In this document: positions 9,123-17,596 of the stretch, piece by piece | Position numbering within the stretch: the stretch's first letter is position 1 | Layout of the letters: each line of letters begins with the position of its first letter | Source of the DNA: Acidobacteriota bacterium | Lineage (GTDB): Bacteria; Acidobacteriota; Blastocatellia; Pyrinomonadales; Pyrinomonadaceae | Assembly: GCA_018269075.1 (NCBI GenBank) | Contig: JAFDVJ010000002.1 | Location: 1 to 45,938 of the forward strand | DNA: 45,938 bases | Reading direction: 5' to 3' | Position numbers and translations under genes: made by a program | The notes under the pieces: model-generated | The model's database searches: none | Told to the model about the DNA's origin: nothing | The model's input: only the letters and a program-made list of their open reading frames with translations

Positions 9123-11276
9123 ATGAACACGACGCAGAACGACCGACAACTGAAGATCGCGACCCCGCTCGGCGAGGATTTTCTGCTGCTCCAGAAGATC
9201 ACTTTCAGCGAAGGCCTCTCGCGGCTTTTCGAGGGCGAGCTCGAATTATGGCGCGACGAGGGCGAGGCCGGCCGCGAGCCGACCTTCGTCGATCCCGAAA
9301 AGATTCTCGGCAAGCCGGTGACCGTCTGTCTCGAACAGCGCGACGGCGTCCGGCGTTATTTCTGCGGCATCGTCAACGAATTCGAGCAGGGCGTCCGCGA
9401 TATGCGTTTTTCGGTCTATCACGCGCGGGTCGTCCCGCACGTCTGGATGCTCACGCAGACGCGCCAGAGCCGGATTTTTCAAAATCTGTCGGTGCCCGAC
9501 ATCCTGCGGCGGATCCTCGGCGGCTTCGAATGCACGTTCGAATTCCAGCACGCCTACGAGCCGCGCAATTACTGCGTCCAGTATCAGGAGACGGATTTCG
9601 ACTTCATCTCGCGGCTGATGGAAGAGGAAGGCATTTACTACTATTTCGAGCACACGGACAAAACCCACCGGATGATCCTCGCCGACACCCCGCAGTCGCA
9701 CCGCGTCGCGCCGGAAAAACCGGCCCTCGAATATCACGACGGCAAGTTCGTCGGCGCGGAAGGCGTCGCGACCGGCGTCCGCCAATGGCGCTGGCGCAAT
9801 AAATGGCGGACGGGCCGCGTCCGGCTCTGGGACTACAATTTTCAGCTTCCGGCCAACAAGCTCAACGCCGAGCAGCCGTCGCTGTTTCTGAACGGCAACC
9901 GGGAGCTCGAAGTCTACGAGTTCCCGGCCGGCTACGCCCGCAAATTGGACGGCATCGCGGCCGGCGGCGGCGAGCAGAGCGACAAGCTCCAGAAGATCTT
10001 CGAAGACCGCGAGCATACGGCCAAAGTCCGGATGCAGGAGATCGACTCGCAAAACCGGACGGCGACCGCCGCGACCGACTGCGCGAACCTGACGGCCGGT
10101 TACCGGTTCGAGCTCAGACGCCATCCGGTCGCCGCCAACAACACGAATTACGTGATCACCGGAATGCTGCACGAAGCCGTGCAGTCGCCGGCCTACATCA
10201 CCGGAGAAGTCCCGGAGCAGGCCTACGCCAATCAACTCGACTGCATCGCGTACGGCGCGGGTCAGGCTCCGTTTCGACCGCCGCGACGGACGCCGAAGCC
10301 GCACGTCCGCGGCTCGCAGACGGCGACCGTCGTCGGGCCGGCCGGCGAAGAGATCTTTACCGACAAGTTCGGCCGCGTCAAAGTCCAGTTTCACTGGGAC
10401 CGCGAGGGCCGTTACGACGAATCGAGCTCGTGCTGGATCCGCGTCGGCCAGCTGTGGGCCGGCAAACGCTGGGGCGCGATGTTCATTCCGCGGATCGGGA
10501 TGGAGGTGATAGTCCAGTTTCTCGAAGGCGACCCCGACCAGCCGATCATCACCGGCTGCGTTTACAACCCGGAAACGATGCCGCCCTACGCGCTGCCCGA
10601 CGAGAAGACGAAATCCGGCGTCAAGACCGATTCGACCAAGGGCGGCGGCGGCTTCAACGAGCTCCGCTTCGACGACAAAAAAGGCTCGGAGCAGATCTTC
10701 ATCCACGGCGAGCGAAATCTCGACGTCCGCGTCAAAAACGATTCGTTCGAATACGTCGGCCGCGACCGGCACCTGATCGCCGGCGGCGACCGGCTCGAAA
10801 AGATCGCCAAAGACCAGCATCTGAAGATCGGCGGCGACCGCAGCGAAGCGGTCGGCGGCTCGGTCTCGCTCAAGGTCGGCGCGGACGAGGACATCAGGGT
10901 CGGCGCGAAATTCGCGGTCGATGCGGGCAATGAGATACACCTGAAATCCGGCGCGAACCTCGTCATCGAAACCGGCGCGAACCTGACGCTCAAGGTCGGC
11001 GGCAACTTCATCAACATCAACGCCGGCGGCATCTTCATCAAGGGCACGATGGTGATGATCAACTCGGGCGGCGCGGCCGGCGCGGGCGCCGGCGCGAACC
11101 CCGACGCGCCGAAGGAAGCCAAAGAAGCCGACCGGGCCGAGGCCGGCGGAAGAGTCGCGCCGCCGAAGCCGCTGCCGCCGGTCAAGCCGCTCGCCTACAG
11201 TCAGGCGGCGATGGTTTTGAAAAAGGCGCACAAGGAAGGAACGCCGTTCTGCGAGGTCTGTTCGCGGAAAAAATAA
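9123..11276 (+). CDS. vgrG: Type VI secretion spike protein VgrG
   Basis: VgrG trimers form the membrane-puncturing spike of the T6SS and carry effectors. The 717-aa product has the gp27-like N-terminal part (QNDRQLKIATPLGEDFLLLQKI; ETDFDFISRLMEEEGIYYYFEH near residue 160-180), the gp5 OB-fold (DKFGRVKVQFHWDREG, WGAMFIPRIGMEVIVQFLEGDPDQPIITG), and a long run of beta-helix repeats. The C-terminal tail is Ala/Gly/Pro-rich and ends FCEVCSRKK. ATG 9123 fits the family N-terminus better than the in-frame ATG 9075. It is the first gene of a tight cluster with adaptor, effector and PAAR genes; no T6SS sheath, baseplate or ATPase genes are present here. Confidence 0.96.
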   Translation: MNTTQNDRQLKIATPLGEDFLLLQKITFSEGLSRLFEGELELWRDEGEAGREPTFVDPEKILGKPVTVCLEQRDGVRRYFCGIVNEFEQGVRDMRFSVYHARVVPHVWMLTQTRQSRIFQNLSVPDILRRILGGFECTFEFQHAYEPRNYCVQYQETDFDFISRLMEEEGIYYYFEHTDKTHRMILADTPQSHRVAPEKPALEYHDGKFVGAEGVATGVRQWRWRNKWRTGRVRLWDYNFQLPANKLNAEQPSLFLNGNRELEVYEFPAGYARKLDGIAAGGGEQSDKLQKIFEDREHTAKVRMQEIDSQNRTATAATDCANLTAGYRFELRRHPVAANNTNYVITGMLHEAVQSPAYITGEVPEQAYANQLDCIAYGAGQAPFRPPRRTPKPHVRGSQTATVVGPAGEEIFTDKFGRVKVQFHWDREGRYDESSSCWIRVGQLWAGKRWGAMFIPRIGMEVIVQFLEGDPDQPIITGCVYNPETMPPYALPDEKTKSGVKTDSTKGGGGFNELRFDDKKGSEQIFIHGERNLDVRVKNDSFEYVGRDRHLIAGGDRLEKIAKDQHLKIGGDRSEAVGGSVSLKVGADEDIRVGAKFAVDAGNEIHLKSGANLVIETGANLTLKVGGNFININAGGIFIKGTMVMINSGGAAGAGAGANPDAPKEAKEADRAEAGGRVAPPKPLPPVKPLAYSQAAMVLKKAHKEGTPFCEVCSRKK

Positions 11277-11282
11277 GGAAAT

Positions 11283-11786
11283 ATGACGACGAAGCTCGAA
11301 AATCATCTGTTCGACGAAACCGCCCGCACCTTTGCGCTGCTCGACGGCGCGGCGTTCGAATCGCTGCCGCAAAGTCTTTACGAGACCGGCGCGCGGGCGG
11401 TCTGTCTCTATCGCGGCGAGCTTGCGGCGGACGTCGCCGAGGTCGCGCCGTATCTGGTCGAGCTCCATCCGGCCGACGCGTTCACGCGCCGCCTGCTCGG
11501 CGAAAAACCGGGCGCTCATCGGGGAATTTTCGCGCGCAGCCGGTATTCGCTGACCGATGCGCGCCGGCATTTCCGGAAGTTTCTGACCGTTTACGACGAA
11601 TCGGGCAATCCGCTGCTCTTTCGCTTTTACGACCCGCGCGTGCTGACCAGATTTCTGCCGACCTGCGACCGCGAGGGGCTCGATTCCCTGTTCAGCGGCA
11701 TCCGGAGTTTCGTCGCCGAAAGCGGCGAAACGGACTTTCTGCAGTACGAGATGGAGAACGGAAAACTGAAGATCACCGTCGTTTGA
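11283..11786 (+). CDS. DUF4123 T6SS effector adaptor (Tap/TEC-like)
   Basis: DUF4123 proteins are chaperone/adaptors that load a specific effector onto its VgrG and are not themselves secreted. This 167-aa protein has the family layout: LFDETARTFALLDGA at the N-terminus, YLVEL in the first third, and the diagnostic LLFRFYDPRVLTRFLPTC (about residues 115-132). An AAGGA Shine-Dalgarno precedes ATG 11283, and the gene starts six bases after vgrG. Position directly between vgrG and the effector supports a role in loading the 12216-14105 product. Confidence 0.9.
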   Translation: MTTKLENHLFDETARTFALLDGAAFESLPQSLYETGARAVCLYRGELAADVAEVAPYLVELHPADAFTRRLLGEKPGAHRGIFARSRYSLTDARRHFRKFLTVYDESGNPLLFRFYDPRVLTRFLPTCDREGLDSLFSGIRSFVAESGETDFLQYEMENGKLKITVV

Positions 11787-11793
11787 GGAAATT

Positions 11794-12219
11794 ATGTTTA
11801 AGATCAACGCCGAACAACTGCGAGCCTTTCAACCCGACGCCGACGAGGCCTTTGTCCGCCGCGTCACCGAATACCTGCTCGAAAACCACCCGGACGCCGA
11901 AGCGCGGCTCGCTCGAAACCGTTTTTCGGTGACCGCGCTGCCGGTCGAAAAATTGCGCGAGATGATCCGCGGCGGGCTCGAACGCGCGCGCGAACACGGC
12001 ATCCACTGGAAATCGACGCTGCTCGCGTTCGTCGTCCTGATGTTTCTGGCCGCGCCGAATTTCGACGAACACCTGAAAGCCGCGCGCTTTTTCCGGGAAA
12101 ACGAAACGGTCGACGACGAGCGGTTCGAGAATTTCGTCGCGGAAATGAGCGACGACGACTGGACGGCAGTCGAGGCCGCCTATGACGAAACCGGCTGGAG
12201 GATCGGAGCCGAATTATGA
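11794..12219 (+). CDS. Small T6SS-cluster protein, unknown function
   Basis: This 141-aa protein is not recognised by family name. The N-terminal half looks helical and charged (AFVRRVTEYLLENHPDAEARL). A hydrophobic patch at about residues 68-80 (STLLAFVVLMFLAA) is too short and isolated to call a membrane helix with certainty. The acidic C-terminus (MSDDDWTAVEAAYDETGW) overlaps the effector start by 4 bases in an ATGA junction. GAGGA precedes the start. Position between adaptor and effector suggests an accessory loading factor; it is also the only candidate in the cluster for an immunity protein. Confidence 0.75.
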   Translation: MFKINAEQLRAFQPDADEAFVRRVTEYLLENHPDAEARLARNRFSVTALPVEKLREMIRGGLERAREHGIHWKSTLLAFVVLMFLAAPNFDEHLKAARFFRENETVDDERFENFVAEMSDDDWTAVEAAYDETGWRIGAEL

Positions 12220-14105
12220 GCGGAAAAGCCAAAATCATCAAGCAGAAAGTCAATGCCGCGAGCCGCGCCGAGCAGCAGCAGCCGGTCAAGCCGGTGCAGT
12301 CGTGCCCGAACAAAAACTGGATCGAGCTCGTCTACAAATACGACAGCTGCCGCGCCGTCAGCGGCGCGGCCTACGAGGTTTTCGACGCCGGCTCGAACCG
12401 GAGCCTCGCGACCGGCTGTCTCGACAATATGGGCTTCGCCCGCGTCGAGGGACTGCCCGACGGCGTGACGAACGTCAAATTCCTGTTCACGTCCGATCCG
12501 AAACCGTTCGAGATCTATCCCGGCTACAAGCCGAAACCGCACAATCTGACGCCGGAAAGTCAGGAAATCGTCGAGGAAGACGGCACCGTCGTCTCGGTCG
12601 CGAAATGGGTCGGCGTCTCGCTGATGGGCGATTTCGCCGACGATCAGAGCTTCGGGCAGATCGCCTTCGGGACGGTCGTCACGCTGATCCCGGTCGTCGA
12701 TCAGGTCGGCGACGTCCGCGACATCGTCGCCAATCTTCACCGGCTGACGTTCCGCGGCCAGTATAACGAGTTCGGGCCGTGGTTCTCGCTCGTCGTGACG
12801 GTCGTCGGCTGCGTGCCGGAAATCGGCTCGATTCTCAAGGGCATCGTCAAATCGCTCTACAATTCGGTCAAAAAAGGCGGAAAAAAACTGCCGCTCGGCA
12901 AACTGATCCGAATGTTGAACTCGGTCGGCGAGGGCAACGTCATCCGTTTTCTGCGCGAGGTTCTCGCGAAGCTCCACGGTCACGGAACGGAGGCGGCGGC
13001 GAAGATCCTCAAGATGATCGAGGCGCTCAAGGCCAGGCTGCTCGACCTGCGGCATCTCGCCATCGGCAAGGCCGAAAAAATGCTCGACCGCATTCTCGAC
13101 AACCTCGACAAGGTCTACAAAATGACGCCCGAGATGACGCGTAAGGTGATCGAATGGATCGCCACCCATCTCAAAAACACGCTCGACGACGTCACCGATT
13201 TCGTGATGCGCGGCGTCACGCGCGCGCGCAACGGCGCGAAACAGCTCAAGGAAGGCTTCCTGCGCGCGACCGGCGCCGAATTGCGGCGGATCGCCGAAAA
13301 GGCCGGGATGAAGCCCGAGCATATCGAAAAACTCGCGCTCCACTGCCAGAAAAAAGACCGGATGGTCGTCGTCCGCGCGAGCAACACCGACGCGCTCAAG
13401 TTTCAGGGATTGGAAAAACACCGGCCGAAGCCGCTCGAAGTCAAGCTCAAAACCGCCAAGGGCGAAGATTACCCGGACGCGATCAAGGGCCTCGTCGTCC
13501 GCCCGAAAGAGCCGATGAAGGACTGGGAGCGCGAGAATATGGAGTATCTGCTCAAGCACGATTACAAGTTCGACGAGAAGACCGGCGTCCTGCTCGACAA
13601 GGACGGCAATCGGTTCTACGGCGATTACGACGTCCAGAGCGTCCACCGCCGCGTCCGGATGGAAAACCCGGAAACCGGCGAGATGGAAACGGTTTATCTG
13701 AACGAGATGTCGAACCCCGACGACGGCGTCGAGGCGATCGCCGAGATGAACGAGGACGTCGTCGGCCGCGTGCCGCCGCAGCAGAACCCGTTCCAGCACG
13801 GCGCGGAAAGCGATTTTCGCGTCAAACTCGACGAGAACGGCCGCGTCGTCAAGGGCCCCGACGGCAAACCGGTGCTCGTCGGCGCGGACGATCTCAACGC
13901 GGGCGGCAAGGCCGGCGGGCAGATGAAGGCCGGGGAAGACTACAAGCTCGGCCGCCAGCACGGCGACGACGAAAAATATCTGGTCGTCGACGCCGACGGC
14001 AATTACAAGGTCGTCGAAAACCCGGAAGAGCTGAAAAGCCTGCTCGACGGCATCGGCGTCCCGTGGGAATACGATTCGACGTTCGCCAAAGCGCCGGCAA
14101 GGTGA
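12216..14105 (+). CDS. Putative T6SS effector with class II nucleotidyl-cyclase-like domain
   Basis: This is a 629-aa modular protein. Residues about 30-100 form a small beta domain (WIELVYKYDSCRAVSGAAYEVFD, LPDGVTNVKF) like N-terminal domains of other VgrG-linked effectors. Residues about 130-220 are hydrophobic, with LIPVVDQVGDVRDIVANL, probably for membrane or chaperone contact. A long helical region (about 225-375) follows. Residues about 383-535 carry, in order, VVVRASN (Arg387, Asn390), KPLEVKLK (Lys405, Lys410, Lys412), FYGDYDV (Asp470, Asp472) and QHGAES (His528). This resembles the order of ATP-binding lysines, metal-binding D-x-D and HG motif in anthrax edema factor, CyaA and ExoY. 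Spacings are shorter than in those toxins, so the assignment is inference; effector status rests mainly on context. GGAG precedes the ATGA-overlapping start. Confidence 0.75.
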   Translation: MSGKAKIIKQKVNAASRAEQQQPVKPVQSCPNKNWIELVYKYDSCRAVSGAAYEVFDAGSNRSLATGCLDNMGFARVEGLPDGVTNVKFLFTSDPKPFEIYPGYKPKPHNLTPESQEIVEEDGTVVSVAKWVGVSLMGDFADDQSFGQIAFGTVVTLIPVVDQVGDVRDIVANLHRLTFRGQYNEFGPWFSLVVTVVGCVPEIGSILKGIVKSLYNSVKKGGKKLPLGKLIRMLNSVGEGNVIRFLREVLAKLHGHGTEAAAKILKMIEALKARLLDLRHLAIGKAEKMLDRILDNLDKVYKMTPEMTRKVIEWIATHLKNTLDDVTDFVMRGVTRARNGAKQLKEGFLRATGAELRRIAEKAGMKPEHIEKLALHCQKKDRMVVVRASNTDALKFQGLEKHRPKPLEVKLKTAKGEDYPDAIKGLVVRPKEPMKDWERENMEYLLKHDYKFDEKTGVLLDKDGNRFYGDYDVQSVHRRVRMENPETGEMETVYLNEMSNPDDGVEAIAEMNEDVVGRVPPQQNPFQHGAESDFRVKLDENGRVVKGPDGKPVLVGADDLNAGGKAGGQMKAGEDYKLGRQHGDDEKYLVVDADGNYKVVENPEELKSLLDGIGVPWEYDSTFAKAPAR

Positions 14106-14157
14106 TTTTGGATTTCGGATTTCGGATTTCGGATTTCGGATTTCGGATTTCGGATTG
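14106..14157. repeat. Heptamer array, GGATTTC x6
   Basis: About six copies of GGATTTC begin within four bases of the effector stop codon (14103-14105). This is the longest perfect array of this unit in the window. Confidence 0.95.
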
Positions 14158-14238
14158 GTTTGCCGGTGGGCGGATTTGTTTGATTTGGGAATGTAAATTG
14201 ATGAGGCGTTTTTAATCAAGCAGATTGAGAAATCCTTT

Positions 14239-14270
14239 ATTTTTAATTTTTAATTTTTAATTTTTAATTT
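14239..14270. repeat. Heptamer array, ATTTTTA x4.5
   Basis: A second, unrelated 7-bp unit is tandemly repeated 80 bases after the GGATTTC array and about 18 bases before the PAAR gene start. Its AT-richness could influence transcription or translation of the PAAR gene. Confidence 0.9.
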
Positions 14271-14288
14271 GTTTTTCGGAGAAAAACT

Positions 14289-14789
14289 ATGCCGACCGGA
14301 CCAGCCGCCCGTGTGACGGACAACGTCGTTCATCCTTTGCCGCCCGTTTTATCGCCGGGGCCGGGGAGCCCGAATGTCATTATCGGTTTTCTGCCGGCGT
14401 GGCGCGGGATTCCGCTCGCCGCGGTCGCCGCTTTGCAGGCCGCCAAAACGACGGCCGACGCGGCCGTGCAGGCGGCGGTCGCGGCGACGGCCGCCGCCGC
14501 CGGAACGCCCGGCGCGCCGGCCGCCTACGCCGCCGAACAGGCGACGAAAACGGTCGTCCTGTCGTCGATGTCGAGCGCGATCAGCGCCGCTTCGGCCGGC
14601 GCGGACATCCATCTGTGCGCGACGCCGTCGCCGGTTCCGCCGCACGGGCCGGGCGTCGTCATCAACGGCTCGGCGACGGTGATGATCAATAATCTGCCGG
14701 CCTGCCGGCTCGGCGACACGATTCTCGAAGCGCTCGGGCCGCCGAATTCGATCGCCAAAGGCGAAACGACGGTCGTGATCGGCGGCTGA
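14289..14789 (+). CDS. PAAR-domain T6SS spike tip protein
   Basis: PAAR proteins cap the VgrG spike and sharpen it. This 166-aa protein starts with PTGPAARVTDNVVHP, the classic PAAR opening, and ends with GSATVMINNLPACRLGDTI and KGETTVVIGG repeats that complete the cone; His and Cys residues for the single metal site are present (HLC near 116-118, PACR near 142-145). An Ala-rich insert (about residues 42-100, AAVAALQAAKTTADAAVQAA) may be helical and seems added between PAAR halves. CGGAG precedes the start. It carries no toxin extension, so the effector is the separate upstream gene. Confidence 0.93.
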   Translation: MPTGPAARVTDNVVHPLPPVLSPGPGSPNVIIGFLPAWRGIPLAAVAALQAAKTTADAAVQAAVAATAAAAGTPGAPAAYAAEQATKTVVLSSMSSAISAASAGADIHLCATPSPVPPHGPGVVINGSATVMINNLPACRLGDTILEALGPPNSIAKGETTVVIGG

Positions 14790-14886
14790 CGCGGCTTTTT
14801 CCGTGCAAAAAGGTGATTTTCAAAGGTCTTACGACTTTACTTTTTACTTTTCGCCGCCGACAATTTACCATAAAAATCTGCCTTTT

Positions 14887-16209
14887 ATGGAAATCGAGCT
14901 GACCATCGCCGTGCTGATCCTGATCGTTCTCGTTTTTATGGCGATCATCGATATGGCGTTTTCGCAGCTGTCCGACGTCAGTCTGCGGCGGCTGTCGGCC
15001 GAATCCGAGGAAAAACAAAACACCAAGGCGGCCGATTTTCTGCGCGAGATCATCGAAAACCGGCCGCGCTTCCGGTTCGCGATCTCGTCGACCAACCAGA
15101 TCCTGCTGATCGTCTTCACGGTGCTCGTGACGCTGATCGTGCTGAATTTCACCCAGAACCACGGCCGTCTGATCGTGCTTTCCCTGCTCGTCGCGCTCGC
15201 CTTCACGGTCGCCTTCCGGCAGATCATCCCGCGGCTGATCATCTGGCAGAACCCCGAGGGCAAGCTGATGTTTCTGCTGCCGCTCGTCCGGCCGCTCTAT
15301 TTCTTCGCCTCGGTGGTCGCCGAGCCGTTCGTCTCGAAGCTCCGGGCCAAGGAGCTCCAGAAGCTCGAAACGACCGTCACGCCCGACTCGATCGAAAACG
15401 ACGACGACGACCACGACGATTTTCAGGCGCTGATGGAGGTCGGCGAGGCCGAGGGCATCATCGAGGAAAGCGAGCGCGAGCTGATCGAAACGATGGTCGA
15501 ATTCTCGGAGACAAAGGCCGGCGAGATTATGACGCCGCGCACCGAAATCTGCGCCCTGCCGATCGAAGCGACCGTCCGCCAGACGCGCGACCTGATCATC
15601 AACGAAAAATACTCGCGGATTCCGGTCTACCGCGACACGATCGACAACATCGAGGGCATTCTCTACGTCCGCGACCTGTTGAACGCGTGGTCCGAGGGCC
15701 GTGAGGAAGACCCGATCGAAAATATGCTGCGGCCGGCCTTCTATATTCCCGAAACGAAATCCGCGGCCGAGCTCCTCAAAAATATGCAGACCGGCCACAT
15801 CCAGATCGCGATCGTCATCGACGAATACGGCGGCGTCGCCGGGCTCGTCACGGTCGAGGACATTCTCGAACAGATCGTCGGCGAGATCGAGGACGAGGAC
15901 ACCGGGCAGGAAGAGGTGATCGAGATCGTCGAGGGCGGCGGCGGCTCGTTTTTCGACGTCCTCGGTTCGACCGAGATCGGCAAGATCGAACGATTGTTCG
16001 ATCTCGAGATCGAGGACGACGATTTCACGACGATCGCCGGCTTCGTCACGAGCGAGCTCGGCTACGTCCCGAAACCGGCGGAAAAGCTGAATCTGCGCGG
16101 GCTCGACATCGAAATTCTGAAAGCCGACGAAAAACGGATCCACCTGCTGCGTCTTCAAAAATCCGATCCGCGCGAACAAACCGACGCCCGACCCGGCGAA
16201 AATCTGTGA
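14887..16209 (+). CDS. CNNM/CorC-HlyC family membrane protein
   Basis: The 440-aa protein has an N-terminal DUF21/CNNM membrane domain (hydrophobic segments near residues 5-25, 75-95, 98-120 and 135-155), two CBS domains in tandem (MTPRTEICALPIEATVRQTRDLI; SAAELLKNMQTGHIQIAIVIDEYGGVAGLVTVEDILE) and a C-terminal CorC/HlyC domain (DDDFTTIAGFVTSELGYVP). Members are implicated in Mg2+/Co2+ export or homeostasis. I prefer ATG 14887, at the start of the first membrane helix, over the in-frame 14803 start, whose extension is unlike the family. The ybeY-linked CorC homologue usually sits right after ybeY; here it is 13.7 kb away. Confidence 0.88.
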   Translation: MEIELTIAVLILIVLVFMAIIDMAFSQLSDVSLRRLSAESEEKQNTKAADFLREIIENRPRFRFAISSTNQILLIVFTVLVTLIVLNFTQNHGRLIVLSLLVALAFTVAFRQIIPRLIIWQNPEGKLMFLLPLVRPLYFFASVVAEPFVSKLRAKELQKLETTVTPDSIENDDDDHDDFQALMEVGEAEGIIEESERELIETMVEFSETKAGEIMTPRTEICALPIEATVRQTRDLIINEKYSRIPVYRDTIDNIEGILYVRDLLNAWSEGREEDPIENMLRPAFYIPETKSAAELLKNMQTGHIQIAIVIDEYGGVAGLVTVEDILEQIVGEIEDEDTGQEEVIEIVEGGGGSFFDVLGSTEIGKIERLFDLEIEDDDFTTIAGFVTSELGYVPKPAEKLNLRGLDIEILKADEKRIHLLRLQKSDPREQTDARPGENL

Positions 16210-16637
16210 TGCTGTTCAGAGTCGTCCGGCCCGACAATTGATCAGATTCCCGACCCTTTCAAAAACCGCGCTTTCGATTGAGCCCGATTGGGCAGACGGG
16301 CGAAGTCTTGTTTATCGATTCGCCAAAAACACTAAAATGGACGAAAGAAATTTAGCGCGTTTCGTTTTTTAGGCGGATCCAACGCAACCGTTCGCCGGCC
16401 GTTTTTTTTGTTTTCCGGCTGGTTTGGCAGCGTGCCGGATCGAAAATCAGGGAAAAAGTGTTTGAGCAAAGATCGTGCCGAACACCCCTGTTTTTTTTTT
16501 CAAATCCCAAAATTTACCTACCTGTTTGGGTGGGGAAATTACGATTTTTTTCCTCTATCATCAACCCAATCGAAATAAAAAGATACAGCAATTTTCGATG
16601 TCTTTTGTTCAAATTAACAAAATTTGTGAGGAATATA
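16210..16637. other. Intergenic region, 428 bp, with dispersed repeat copy
   Basis: No gene is supported here. It contains a roughly 160-bp dispersed repeat (16323-16484; see that entry). The remainder, 16490-16637, is AT-rich and is probably the promoter region of the lipoprotein gene, though I cannot fix the elements. Confidence 0.5.
16323..16484. repeat. Dispersed palindromic element, copy 1
   Basis: This copy begins with GCCAAAAACACTAAA and includes CAACCGTTCGCCGGCCG at 16385 and GATCGTGCCGAA at 16471. The same two blocks, 86 bases apart, recur at 22201 and 22287, and the AACACTAAA/GTTTCG head also recurs there. Homology over about 160 bp is therefore likely, with about 70 percent identity in the second half by eye. 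Confidence 0.7.
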
Positions 16638-17072
16638 ATGAATAACTTTAGTTTAAGACTTCTGACGGTTGCCGCTCTGCTCTGCGGCGTTTTCTTCCTG
16701 GCCAACTGCGGCGGCGGCACGACGACCAACACCGCGACGCCGAAAACCGACGCGCCGAAGACCGACGCGCCGAAGACCGATGCGCCGAAGACCGATGCGC
16801 CGAAAGCTGATGCGCCGAAAACCGACGCGGCCGACAGCGTGGGCGTTCCCGAGTGCGACGAATATATCAAGAAATACGAAGCCTGCCTGACGAAAATCAC
16901 CGAAAAAGCGCCGCAGGCCCAGCCGGGACTGAAGTCCGCTTTCGAACAACAACGCAAGGGTTTCAAAGATCTCGCTGCCAACCCGACGACCAAAGCCGGT
17001 TTGCCGAACGCCTGCAAACAGGCGATGGATGCCGCTAAACAGTCGACTTCGGCTTATGCCTGCGAGTGGTAA
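16638..17072 (+). CDS. Lipoprotein with TDAPK repeats and four-Cys C-terminal domain
   Basis: The 144-aa protein has a type II signal peptide ending in the lipobox FLANC (Cys24), so it should be a lipid-anchored envelope protein. Residues about 35-67 are tandem five-residue TDAPK repeats from near-identical 15-bp DNA units, forming a Pro/Ala/Lys linker. The C-terminal 75 residues begin VPECDEYIKKYEACL and end with TSAYACEW, with four cysteines that could form two disulfides. The same domain ends the PIG-L-family protein at 22323-25208. The start at 16638 is supported by GTGAGGA upstream. A strong terminator follows at 17128-17170. Function unknown. Confidence 0.9.
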   Translation: MNNFSLRLLTVAALLCGVFFLANCGGGTTTNTATPKTDAPKTDAPKTDAPKTDAPKADAPKTDAADSVGVPECDEYIKKYEACLTKITEKAPQAQPGLKSAFEQQRKGFKDLAANPTTKAGLPNACKQAMDAAKQSTSAYACEW

Positions 17073-17127
17073 TTTTTTTCATTTCTATTTTCTTCTTTGA
17101 TTTTCTTCTTCTCAAAAGCCTCCAGGG

Positions 17128-17170
17128 AAAACCGGCGTCGTTCTTACCCCGAACGACGCCGGTTTTTTTT
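17128..17170 (+). terminator. Intrinsic terminator
   Basis: A perfect 16-bp stem (AAAACCGGCGTCGTTC, 17128-17143; complement 17151-17166) with a 7-base loop is followed by continued T residues to 17170. It lies 55 bases after the lipoprotein stop and separates it from the CWC protein gene. Confidence 0.93.
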
Positions 17171-17215
17171 CATTTCCGCGCGCCGCAATTTTCGTATAAA
17201 ATAAAACCACGCACG

Positions 17216-17431
17216 ATGAACGACCGCGATGAGGAAAATTCGGACCTCAAAACCTGCGAGGCCTGCGGCGCCCGGTTCCGGTGTCAGGCCGCCGAGGGAA
17301 AATGCTGGTGTTTCGACATCGTTCTCACCCCGCAGACGCTGACCGATCTGAAAAGCAGCTACCGGAACTGCCTGTGCGAAACCTGTCTGCGAAAAATCAC
17401 ACAAAAGCCGGCCGGCCCGGATCGATTTTAA
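17216..17431 (+). CDS. Cysteine-rich CWC family protein
   Basis: This 71-aa protein has the layout of the cysteine-rich CWC family: CEACGARFRC, then KCWCF, then CLCETCL, giving eight cysteines that probably form a zinc ribbon. The function of the family is unknown. I chose ATG 17216 because the upstream part of the open frame overlaps the previous gene and the terminator at 17128-17170. Confidence 0.85.
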   Translation: MNDRDEENSDLKTCEACGARFRCQAAEGKCWCFDIVLTPQTLTDLKSSYRNCLCETCLRKITQKPAGPDRF

Positions 17432-17596
17432 CCTCGGCGAAGATACCGGCGACGAATCGCCAATCGCTCAAAACCGGCATCACGACGAATCGCTTCCCTC
17501 CCGGCGAGATTTTATCAAATATCGCTTTTAGTTTAAGATAGAAATAGCAAGTAAAACGGGCCACACGATTTTCGGCCGAAATTTCACATTTCATCT

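Noticed and set aside
9246..11807. An 853-codon minus-strand frame opposite vgrG
   Set aside because: The plus-strand VgrG and DUF4123 proteins show clear family motifs; the opposite frame is a low-complexity shadow.
17066..17215. N-terminal extension of the CWC protein
   Set aside because: It would overlap the lipoprotein stop and run through a strong terminator; the downstream ATG fits the family.
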